A stretch of DNA of 64,000 bases from JBFXAM01 sp050184295 (GTDB lineage: Bacteria > Planctomycetota > Phycisphaerae > UBA1845 > Fen-1342), in assembly GCA_050184295.1 (NCBI GenBank), contig JBFXAM010000004.1, positions 25,120 to 89,119 of the forward strand, read 5' to 3'. The first letter of the stretch is position 1; each line of letters opens with the position of its first letter. The translations under genes were made by a program, and so were the position numbers. Of the stretch, positions 45,906-53,125 are shown piece by piece. Under the pieces are notes generated by a model. It was given only the letters and a program-made list of their open reading frames with translations. It made no database searches and was not told the origin of the DNA.

Positions 45906-47117
45906 ATGATGCCAGTGGTTTTTCGGATCCCGTACCTCGAGCTCGACATTCCCGGCTTCGGGTTGATGCTGATGCTGGGGTTTCTGATCTCGATTCTGTG
46001 GGCGGCGCGGCGGGCGGCGCGGTCTGGCGCGAACCCGGACGTGGTGTTGAACTGCGGGTTTGTCGCGCTTCTGGCGGGCGTGGTGGGCGCGCGGGCGATG
46101 TTTGTGCTGCACTACTGGGAGCAATTCGCGGGCCGCGGATCGGCGTGGAACGTGTTTTGGGCGATCGTCGACGTGCGGATGGGCGGACTGGAGTTCTACG
46201 GCGGATTCCTGCTTTCGGTTGTGCTGGTCGTGGCGTGGATCCGGTGGTACGAGAAGGTGTCGTTACGCTGGTATCTGGACATCATCGCGCCGTCGGCGGC
46301 GCTGGGGCTGGCCTTCGGGCGCGTCGGCTGCCTGTTGAATGGCTGCTGTTATGGCACGACGTGCGAGCTGCCGTGGGCGGTTCGCTTTCCCGTCGGCAGC
46401 CCGGCGGCAGTGGAGCAGTGGGAAAAGAACGTGCCGGGGGCGGCGCTACCCGAGCAGTTGGTGTACGTCGCGCCGGCGGGCAACGCGCGGCCAGTGTTGC
46501 GCGAGAGCCTGTCGGCGAGCGACGGACAGATCGAGCGGGCGCGTGAAAACGAGGCGAAGCTGCGACACGCGCTGGCGGACGCGCAGGCGGTCGCGGACAA
46601 GGAGACCGACCCCAGCCGCAAGCGCACGCTGGAGCGGCGCGCGGAACGGGCGCGGGCGGATGTGCGCGCGGCGCGTGCGAAATTCGAGGACGTGCGCGCG
46701 CTGAGCGACAAGTATGCGACGACGCCGGCGGCGTTGCGGGCGCTGGCGCGCAATTACGGCTCGGCGCCCGTTCATCCGACGCAGGTGTACTCGACGATCA
46801 CCGCGCTCCTGATCGCATTGGCGCTGAACGCGCTGTATTGGCGGCGGACGCGCGACGGGCAGGTGATCTGCACGCTGCTGCTGATCGAGCCGGCGTCGCG
46901 CTGGGTGATCGAGCTGATTCGCGCGGACAATCCGATCGACACGCTTGGCGCGTTCACGATCTCGCAGGGGCTCGCGATGGCGATGACGCTGGTGGGACTG
47001 CTGGGGTTGTTCGCGCTGCCGGCGCTTCCGCCGCGGTCGCCGCGGGCGCGCATCTGGGTTCCGGAGGATGAGCAGGGCGGCACTTCGCCGACGCCGAAAT
47101 CCGCGCCCGTCGCGTGA
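45906..47117 (+). CDS. lgt: Prolipoprotein diacylglyceryl transferase with coiled-coil insertion
   Basis: Lgt adds diacylglycerol to the lipobox Cys of prolipoproteins in the inner membrane. The signature is GLAFGRVGCLLNGCCYG (138-150), a variant of GRxGNFxN seen in planctomycetes and others; R139 fits the essential arginine. Also present are HPTQVYSTI (290-298) and LIEPASRWVIELIRADNPID. The usual HGG motif reads LEFYGG (Tyr at 98). At 403 residues it is about 110 longer than standard: residues about 155-285 are an inserted segment containing a charged coiled coil (203-267, SASDGQIERARENEAKLRHA onward). Flanking helices are intact, so it should be functional. Lipoproteins at 12377, 13071, 49926 and 51365 are likely substrates. 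Confidence 0.88.
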   Translation: MMPVVFRIPYLELDIPGFGLMLMLGFLISILWAARRAARSGANPDVVLNCGFVALLAGVVGARAMFVLHYWEQFAGRGSAWNVFWAIVDVRMGGLEFYGGFLLSVVLVVAWIRWYEKVSLRWYLDIIAPSAALGLAFGRVGCLLNGCCYGTTCELPWAVRFPVGSPAAVEQWEKNVPGAALPEQLVYVAPAGNARPVLRESLSASDGQIERARENEAKLRHALADAQAVADKETDPSRKRTLERRAERARADVRAARAKFEDVRALSDKYATTPAALRALARNYGSAPVHPTQVYSTITALLIALALNALYWRRTRDGQVICTLLLIEPASRWVIELIRADNPIDTLGAFTISQGLAMAMTLVGLLGLFALPALPPRSPRARIWVPEDEQGGTSPTPKSAPVA

Positions 47118-47183
47118 GGCGTCGCGCGGAAGTCGCGCGGGGTTCCCGCGGTGCGGGCGACGCGCCCGTGGGACGCCGGTTGG

Positions 47184-48038
47184 CTACGCGCGCGGCGGTG
47201 TCGCGCGCATGTTGTCGATCAGTCGAGCGGCGCCGACGCGGGCGGCGATCGCGAGCAGCACCGGCGCGCAGATCACATCCACGTTCTGGATCGTCTCGGG
47301 ATCGACCACACTCGCATAGTCGATGTCGCGCACGTCGGCGGCGTGTAGTACGCCGGTCATGATCGCGATGACTCCATCGGCGGCCTGTTCGCCGGCGGCG
47401 ACTGCGTCGCGCCCGGCGCACAGGGCGCGGTGCAGGGCGGCGGCGCGCGCGCGGTCGGCGGCCGAGAGATAGCGGTTGCGGCTGCTCATCGCGAGGCCGT
47501 CCGGCTCGCGCACGGTTGGGCAGCCGACGATCTCGATCGGAAAGTCAAGGTCGCGCGTCATGCGGCGGATGATCGCGAGCTGCTGGGCGTCCTTTTCGCC
47601 GAAGTAGGCGCGGTCCGGCTGCACGAGCAGGAAGAGCTTGGCGACGATCGTCGCGACGCCGTCGAAGTGGCCGGGGCGAAACGGTCCGCAGAGGTGGTCG
47701 GCGAGCTTTGCGACGCGGACGGTCGTGACGGCATCCGGGCGGTACATGTCGGCGAGCGCCGGGAGGAACACGAGATCGGCGCCGGCGGCAGCGCAGCGGC
47801 GCAGGTCGGCGGGTTCGTCGCGGGGGTAGCGGTCGAAGTCCTCGTGCGGGGCGAACTGCGTGGGGTTCACGAAGATTGTGACGACCGTGAAGCAGCCGTC
47901 GCGGCGGGCGGCTTCGATGAGCGCGTCGTGACCGGCGTGCAGCGCGCCCATCGTCGGGGCGACGCCGATCGGTCGACCGGCGCGGCGTGCGCCGGCGACT
48001 GCCGCACGAAGTTCGGGGATGCGCCGGACGGTGTCCAT
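47184..48038 (-). CDS. panC: Pantothenate synthetase
   Basis: A 284-residue ligase that condenses D-pantoate and beta-alanine with ATP to make pantothenate, the coenzyme A precursor. Signatures: VAPTMGALHAGHDALIEAAR (the HIGH-like ATP motif is MGALHAGH), VVTIFVNPTQFAPHEDFDRY, KLFLLVQPDRAYFGEKDAQQ and VREPDGLAMSSRNRYLSA (KMSKS-equivalent). All nucleotidylyltransferase motifs are present and length is normal. The ATG at 48038 is used; another ATG 18 bases upstream is possible. It is convergent with lgt. panB and panD are not in the window. Confidence 0.95.
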   Translation of the reverse strand: MDTVRRIPELRAAVAGARRAGRPIGVAPTMGALHAGHDALIEAARRDGCFTVVTIFVNPTQFAPHEDFDRYPRDEPADLRRCAAAGADLVFLPALADMYRPDAVTTVRVAKLADHLCGPFRPGHFDGVATIVAKLFLLVQPDRAYFGEKDAQQLAIIRRMTRDLDFPIEIVGCPTVREPDGLAMSSRNRYLSAADRARAAALHRALCAGRDAVAAGEQAADGVIAIMTGVLHAADVRDIDYASVVDPETIQNVDVICAPVLLAIAARVGAARLIDNMRATPPRA

Positions 48039-48140
48039 GCGGGCATTGAATCGCACGGGGGCGCGTCTGTCACGTGGCGTGGTGTGGGCGGCGCGCCCGC
48101 GGCAGCGGTTGAGCGGCCGCGGCGAACGGGCCGATCGGCA

Positions 48141-48701
48141 TCAGGCGCCGGCGCGACCGATGTACGTTCGCGTGCGCGTGTCGATGCGGATCGCGTCGCC
48201 GGTCTTGATGAACATCGGGACGCGCACCATGAGTCCGTTTTCGAGCGTGGCTTCCTTGAGGACGCTGGCGGCGGCTCCGACGGCATGCGCGGGGGCCGCG
48301 GTCATGGCGACCGACAGCACGACGACTTCGGGAAGGTCGAGGCGCAGCGGCTGGTCGCCGGCGAAGAAGACGCGGAACAACTCACCTTCCTTGAGGAACG
48401 GCTGGCTCCCGGCGAGCTGCGGTTCGTACAGCTCGATTTCCTCAAAAGTCTCCGAATCCATGAACACGTGTGCATTGTCGCGGTGATAAAGGTATTGGAG
48501 GCTCCGCGTAACTCCCGCGGCTTCGTCGAGCGGCATGAGGTCGTCCACGGTGCGCTCGACGTGCCGGCCGTCGAGCGCGTCCCGGAGTGTGACGTGGACA
48601 GTCGGCTTCTGCTTGGCGCTGCGATGCTCGACAAGTTCGTCGACAAAGTAGTAGCGGCCCTGATGACGCAGCAGCATGCCGCGCCTGACGGGAATATTCA
48701 T
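48141..48701 (-). CDS. Elongation factor P family protein, divergent modification loop
   Basis: A 186-residue three-domain EF-P-fold protein that would bind the ribosome E site to relieve stalling. Domain I starts MNIPVRRGMLLRHQGRYYFV. The loop that in canonical EF-P carries the modified lysine (PGKG) reads HRSAKQKPTVHVTL instead, with a Lys in the corresponding SAKQKP segment. Domains II/III contain VFMDSETFEEIELYEPQL, FRVFFAGDQPLRLDLPEVVV and the closing MFIKTGDAIRIDTRTRTYIG, a good match to the EF-P C-terminal signature. The modification pathway cannot be inferred. About 100 bases upstream of panC on the same strand, so possibly co-transcribed. Confidence 0.85.
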   Translation of the reverse strand: MNIPVRRGMLLRHQGRYYFVDELVEHRSAKQKPTVHVTLRDALDGRHVERTVDDLMPLDEAAGVTRSLQYLYHRDNAHVFMDSETFEEIELYEPQLAGSQPFLKEGELFRVFFAGDQPLRLDLPEVVVLSVAMTAAPAHAVGAAASVLKEATLENGLMVRVPMFIKTGDAIRIDTRTRTYIGRAGA

Positions 48702-48905
48702 GCCGTGCTCCCCGCAGAGCTGAACGACAGTTCGGAACGCGGCGCCGTGGCCACCGGCGGCGCGTCGCGGGCGCCCGCGCGGGTTGGCGATACCGCGGCG
48801 GCGGCGCTGGCCGCGCGACTCCCGCTGACGCGGGAGCGCACGCGGGTGTGAGTCAGTATATCACGCGGAGCGGGGCGACCGAGCAGCAACGACGGCGCAG
48901 CCGGG

Positions 48906-49517
48906 TCAGCGAATTGGCGGTGCGGGGGCTGCGCGGCGCCGCAACTCGCGGTGTCGAAAGCAGGTTGTGAGATGGTCGTTGACCATGCCGACGGCCTGCA
49001 TGAGCGCGTAGCAGATCGTGGAGCCGACAAAGGTGAATCCGCGACGTTTGAGATCCTTGGACATCGCATCGGACTCGGGCGTGCGGGCGGGGATTTCGGA
49101 CAGCGTGTGCCAGTGGTTGACGCGCGGGCGGCCGCCGACGAATTGCCAGAGGTAAGGTGCGAATGCGCCGGTTTCGGAGCGGAGAGCGAGCAGCGCGCGG
49201 GCGTTGGTGACCGCGGCGCGCACCTTGAGCCGATTGCGGACAATGCCTGGATTGGCGAGCAGGCGCGCGGTGCGGCGGGTGTCGTAGCGCGCGATGCGCT
49301 CGGGGTCGAAGCCGTCGAACGCGGCGCGGTAGTTCTCGCGCTTCCGCAGGATCGTGTCCCAACTCAGGCCGGCCTGCGCGCCCTCGAGGATGATGAACTC
49401 GAAGAGCTTCCGGTCGTCGTATACCGGCACGCCCCACTCCCGATCGTGATATGCGACCGAGCGCGGGTCGTCCGGCGTGACCCAGCCACAGCGGCGGCGT
49501 GCGTCGTTTGCGGGCAC
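48906..49517 (-). CDS. tag: DNA-3-methyladenine glycosylase I
   Basis: A 203-residue base excision repair enzyme that removes 3-methyladenine. Tag signatures: RCGWVTPDDPRSVAYHDREW with zinc ligands C10 and H24; KLFEFIILEGAQAGLSWDTI with the base-recognition Glu E45; IVRNRLKVRAAVTNARA (helix-hairpin-helix region); FVGSTICYALMQAVGMVNDH; and the last two zinc ligands H182 and C186 (HLTTC). All four zinc ligands and the pocket Glu are present, so it should be active. Start ATG at 49517. The GlsB/YeaQ-type gene lies 45 bases upstream on the same strand. Confidence 0.95.
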   Translation of the reverse strand: MPANDARRRCGWVTPDDPRSVAYHDREWGVPVYDDRKLFEFIILEGAQAGLSWDTILRKRENYRAAFDGFDPERIARYDTRRTARLLANPGIVRNRLKVRAAVTNARALLALRSETGAFAPYLWQFVGGRPRVNHWHTLSEIPARTPESDAMSKDLKRRGFTFVGSTICYALMQAVGMVNDHLTTCFRHRELRRRAAPAPPIR

Positions 49518-49562
49518 GGGTGGTTCCTGCTTTCTCTGGCGTGGGCCGCGTCTGCGGCGCCA

Positions 49563-49817
49563 TCAGAGGCGGGCGTTGGAGCGCTGGATGGCCTGGGCGA
49601 CATACAGTGTGACGATCGCTCCGATCGTGGCCATCACGAGCTTCCCGAGCAGGCCGACGGCGGAGACCTGAATCAGCTCGAAGAGCAGCCCGCCGACCGC
49701 AGCGCCGATGACGCCGATGACCAGATTGCCGACGAGGCCGAAGCCGCGGCCCTTGACGAGCTTTCCGGCGAGCCAGCCGGCGATCAGGCCGATGAGGATG
49801 AACCACACGATGTTCAT
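49563..49817 (-). CDS. GlsB/YeaQ/YmgE family small membrane protein
   Basis: An 84-residue protein with three hydrophobic helices and many glycines: MNIVWFILIGLIAGWLAGKL, GRGFGLVGNLVIGVIGAAVG, LLGKLVMATIGAIVTLYVAQ. This is the transglycosylase-associated protein family (YeaQ, YmgE, GlsB), stress-induced inner membrane proteins of unknown molecular function. The ATG is clear. It precedes tag on the same strand by 45 bases. Confidence 0.9.
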   Translation of the reverse strand: MNIVWFILIGLIAGWLAGKLVKGRGFGLVGNLVIGVIGAAVGGLLFELIQVSAVGLLGKLVMATIGAIVTLYVAQAIQRSNARL

Positions 49818-49925
49818 GGATGGCTCCTGAAGTGCGCGGCGTCGGCGGACGGTCGCGCTCGGCTCCGCGGGTCGCGTGCACGGGTCATCGTACGGCGCGC
49901 CGGGTCGGGTCGCGCGGGACGGATT

Positions 49926-51368
49926 TTACTCGCGGCGCGGCAGGTCGTGATCGTCCGGCGCATTGCGGAGGTCATTGCGCGAGTGCGCGAGCAAGGGCGG
50001 CGCGAGGGCGGCGGGGCCGTAGCGCGGGTCGAAGAAGGCGAAGACGAGGCTGTAGAAAAAGTCGCGGGCGTAGGGGGCGAAGCCGACATGTCCGCCGCCG
50101 CGGAGCACGATTGCCGCGACGTTGGGGTTGTCGGTTCGGGCGACGAGGTTGGCGACGTCCTGGGCGGGCGCGAGCGGGTCATTGGCGCCGTGGACGAGCA
50201 GCACGGGAATGCGTGCGGTCTTGAGCTTGTTTCCGTCGCTTTTTCCGCGGAAGGGGGCGAGGCGGAGATAGTCGAGGCCGTCGGCGACAATTCCAGGGTA
50301 GGCGCCCTGGGTGCGCTCGGACTCGAGTTCGATGAGACGCATGAGGCTGTGATTGGGATTGGGGAACTGCTTCTCGCGCATGCGTGCGAGGACCGTGTTC
50401 TGCAAGGCGTGGAGCACGGGGTTTTCAAGCACGCTGTAACGCGTGTCGAGCTGTGCGACGGTTTGCTCGAATGAGAGCACGGCGGAAAAGGCGAGGACGC
50501 CGGCTTCGAAGTGACGCTTTCCGCTGCGCGGTCGCAGGAGCGGGGCGAGCCCGGGCGCGATGCTCGCGTGCTGGTCGGGACGGCTGTCCTCAAACGCGGC
50601 AAGCAGGGCGTGGTTAGCGCCCCAGCAGAAGCCAATGAGCCCGGTTCGGCGGACGAAGGAGTGCGTTTTGAGCCACTCATCGACGGCGAGCAGGTCGCCG
50701 GTCTCGGTCACGCCGAAGTTGTAGAGGACGTGCGGCTGGCGCGAGTCGGTGAGTCCGCAGCCGCGGAGCTCGACGGCGAGGACGTGCCATCCGGCGTCGC
50801 GGAGCGCGAAGGAGAGATCGCGGGTGCGCATGACGTTGTTGTTGCCGAGCAGTCCGGGCAGGACGACGATGCAGTCGGCGTAGGCGACTTCGCCGTTTCG
50901 TTCGGCGCGGCCGAACTTGGCGGCGAGTTCGAGGCCGTCGGCGACGGGGATGAGGATGTCGTCGAATCCGGACCAGGGCGGGCTGGCGCCGCTGCCGGGC
51001 CCGGGTCCGGTCGCTTGGGCCGTGTGGGTGAGTCCGTCGAGATTGTCGGCAAGGGTGTAGAGGCGTGCGCCGTCGAGCCCGAAGGCGGCAGGGACGTCGA
51101 TGGGTCGCCCGTCGGGTCGCAGGAGTTCGCGGGTGGTGAGGCAGCGGTTGGCGTCGGCGGGCAGGAGCGGCGCCAGGCGCGGGACCACGGCTTCGACCCA
51201 GGCGCGCGTCGTGGGCGCGGGGCCGAGCTCGGCGGCGGCAAACGTCGGGCGCGTGACGCGGGACATCTCCACCGGCATCGAGCGTTCGGCGAAGCAGCCG
51301 CCGGCGGCCAGGAGGATGGCGAGCAAGGGTGCGGCGACGAGTCGGGCAGCGCGGGGGTCGCGAATCAT
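49926..51368 (-). CDS. Alpha/beta-hydrolase lipoprotein with predicted Cys nucleophile
   Basis: A 480-residue lipoprotein: signal AAPLLAILLAAGGC with lipidated Cys at 25. The hydrolase domain from about 135 resembles the YheT/AB_hydrolase-4 group (ADCIVVLPGLLGNNNVM is the oxyanion region). The nucleophile elbow reads LIGFCWGANHALLAAF, with Cys at 248 where Ser is usual, as in dienelactone hydrolases. Asp 397 (LLVHGANDPLAPAQD) and His 427 (RGGGHVGFAPYARDF) complete the triad. The substrate is unknown; an ester or thioester in the envelope is plausible. The start ATG overlaps the stop of the upstream phosphodiesterase-like lipoprotein gene by four bases, so the two are co-translated. Confidence 0.8.
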   Translation of the reverse strand: MIRDPRAARLVAAPLLAILLAAGGCFAERSMPVEMSRVTRPTFAAAELGPAPTTRAWVEAVVPRLAPLLPADANRCLTTRELLRPDGRPIDVPAAFGLDGARLYTLADNLDGLTHTAQATGPGPGSGASPPWSGFDDILIPVADGLELAAKFGRAERNGEVAYADCIVVLPGLLGNNNVMRTRDLSFALRDAGWHVLAVELRGCGLTDSRQPHVLYNFGVTETGDLLAVDEWLKTHSFVRRTGLIGFCWGANHALLAAFEDSRPDQHASIAPGLAPLLRPRSGKRHFEAGVLAFSAVLSFEQTVAQLDTRYSVLENPVLHALQNTVLARMREKQFPNPNHSLMRLIELESERTQGAYPGIVADGLDYLRLAPFRGKSDGNKLKTARIPVLLVHGANDPLAPAQDVANLVARTDNPNVAAIVLRGGGHVGFAPYARDFFYSLVFAFFDPRYGPAALAPPLLAHSRNDLRNAPDDHDLPRRE

Positions 51369-52999
51369 CGGTCGATCGCCTCGAGTCTGCGCTCAGCGCG
51401 CGGTGTCTGGATATTCCGCGCGCGAAGTGCCGCGGCGACGTCTTGCATGCGCATGATCGGGGGCAGCTCACCGGCGGTGGTCATGACAAAGCCGGTGCTG
51501 CTCTCGCGAGTCAGGTTGCCGTGTGCGGCGCGCATGCGAATAAGCCGCGACATCTGCTCGCTCCCCGTATGATAGCCGGTCGCGAGCGCGACGAGCACAT
51601 CCGGCGTGTGTACAACGAGGCCGTCGAAGGCGCGCCAGAGGCGGTGGAGCGCGTCGGGGTAAGTGTCGGCGGCGCTCGCCGCAACGTCGTCGCGCGGCAC
51701 CTCCACGCAATGAAAGTCGCTCGAACCCGAGCGTGACAGCAAGCGCAGTGGATCGCCGGCGATTGCGGAATAGCGATAGGTGTCGGTGCTGCGCGTGATG
51801 CGCGCTCGGCCGTCGCGCGACAGCACGACCACCGCGGCCCCATCGCGGTAACACGCGAGCTCAACGCCTTCCACGCCGACGAGGTCGTGCGCGACAACGG
51901 CCGGCGCGCGGGTGTAGACGGCGGCGCAGGAGACCTGTCCGAACGTGGGGATCACTACGTCCGTGGGGCCGGCGAGCGCCTCGACCGGGCGATAGCCAAG
52001 GGCGCGAAGCGCGTCGGGGATGGAGACCCAGCGGCTGTCGCGGATGTCGTGGCCGTGGTCGCTCATGAGCGTGATTCGCAGACGTCCGGCGTGCTGGTAC
52101 ATCAACATCTGGGTCCAGCGGTCGAGCAGCGTCAGGGCTTCGATGTGGCCGTTGCGGCCGTGGCGCGAGCCGATCGCGGATCCCGTCACGAGATAAGCGC
52201 TGAAGCAACGAGCCCCGGGCTGTTGGGAGGCGAGCGCGAATCGGGTCTGGATGAGTGTGAGCTCCGTGCGGATCCACTGCTGCGAGTTGAGATACGCGAA
52301 GACGTGCTTGCCGGCGGGGAGCGCGTAGTCGACGCACGCGAGCCACGGCGCCGTCTGCGTCGCACCGTAGCTTGCGAGTCCGTGGCGGAGCCGGTTTCCG
52401 TCGAAGTACTCCGACTCGACTCCGGGGCAGGGGCCCACGCCGAAAAAATCAGCCAGCGCGACGTCGGTCATGACGGGGAATGGTGAGATGATGCGGCTGG
52501 GCGGCGCGAAATGGCGAAGGCGGCCCTGTTGCCACAGCTCGCTCACGATGTCGAATGGGACGCTGTCGATGATGAGCAGGAGTTGCGGCCAGTCGGCGGA
52601 CGGATAGGCGGTGATGCGGGCCGAGGCTCCTGTCGGCACAGCGATGTTCTCGGGAGTCGCAGCGATGTGATCGGGCGTCGCGCTTGCGGGCGGGGCGTCC
52701 CGAATCGTCGCCAGCTCGTCGAGGGTGCCGTCGCGGTCGCGATCGAACCGCAGCGCGTGCACGAGCCCGTCGGGTCCGAGCTGCTCGCAGAAATCGCCGC
52801 GCCCGTCGGTGTCGAGGTCGTAGAATCGCTCGATTGAGCCGTCGTCCCGTGTCGCGACGCGCAGGGGCGCGACCGGGAAGAGGTCGGGTTGGCGCGCCGC
52901 GCACCCGGCGACGGCCGCGACCAGCCCGACCGCGAGCAGCGTCGCACGACGTCGCGCAGGGGAATCCGGGGCGCGCGGCTGTGGTTGCGTTGCGTTCAC
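51365..52999 (-). CDS. Alkaline phosphatase superfamily/phosphodiesterase-like lipoprotein
   Basis: A 544-residue predicted lipoprotein, with the signal ATLLAVGLVAAVAGC. Next to it lies a short repeat region with two EF-hand-like loops (FYDLDTDGRGDFCEQLG and RFDRDRDGTLDELA). The main domain shows alkaline-phosphatase-superfamily features: WPQLLLIIDSVPFDIVSELW, ISPFPVMTDVALADFFGVGP (nucleophile region), RLRITLMSDHGHDIRDSRW (metal Asp-His-Gly-His) and FHCVEVPRDDVAAS. It may cleave phosphate or phosphodiester bonds of secreted or lipid substrates. The start is uncertain: I use a GTG at 52999; a TTG at 53020 is also in frame. Far longer in-frame extensions overlap the kinase gene and are rejected. 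Coupled to the hydrolase gene. Confidence 0.72.
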   Translation of the reverse strand: MNATQPQPRAPDSPARRRATLLAVGLVAAVAGCAARQPDLFPVAPLRVATRDDGSIERFYDLDTDGRGDFCEQLGPDGLVHALRFDRDRDGTLDELATIRDAPPASATPDHIAATPENIAVPTGASARITAYPSADWPQLLLIIDSVPFDIVSELWQQGRLRHFAPPSRIISPFPVMTDVALADFFGVGPCPGVESEYFDGNRLRHGLASYGATQTAPWLACVDYALPAGKHVFAYLNSQQWIRTELTLIQTRFALASQQPGARCFSAYLVTGSAIGSRHGRNGHIEALTLLDRWTQMLMYQHAGRLRITLMSDHGHDIRDSRWVSIPDALRALGYRPVEALAGPTDVVIPTFGQVSCAAVYTRAPAVVAHDLVGVEGVELACYRDGAAVVVLSRDGRARITRSTDTYRYSAIAGDPLRLLSRSGSSDFHCVEVPRDDVAASAADTYPDALHRLWRAFDGLVVHTPDVLVALATGYHTGSEQMSRLIRMRAAHGNLTRESSTGFVMTTAGELPPIMRMQDVAAALRARNIQTPRAERRLEAIDR

Positions 53000-53125
53000 G
53001 GCGGGAGTTGATATCGACAAGTGCGCGGCAGCGTCAAGCGGATTGAGGTGGAAGGCGCGGGCATAGCGGCGCGGCAACCGCTGCGGAGTCGGGGCCAGCG
53101 GAGCGCGCCGATCGAGGCACGAGAC

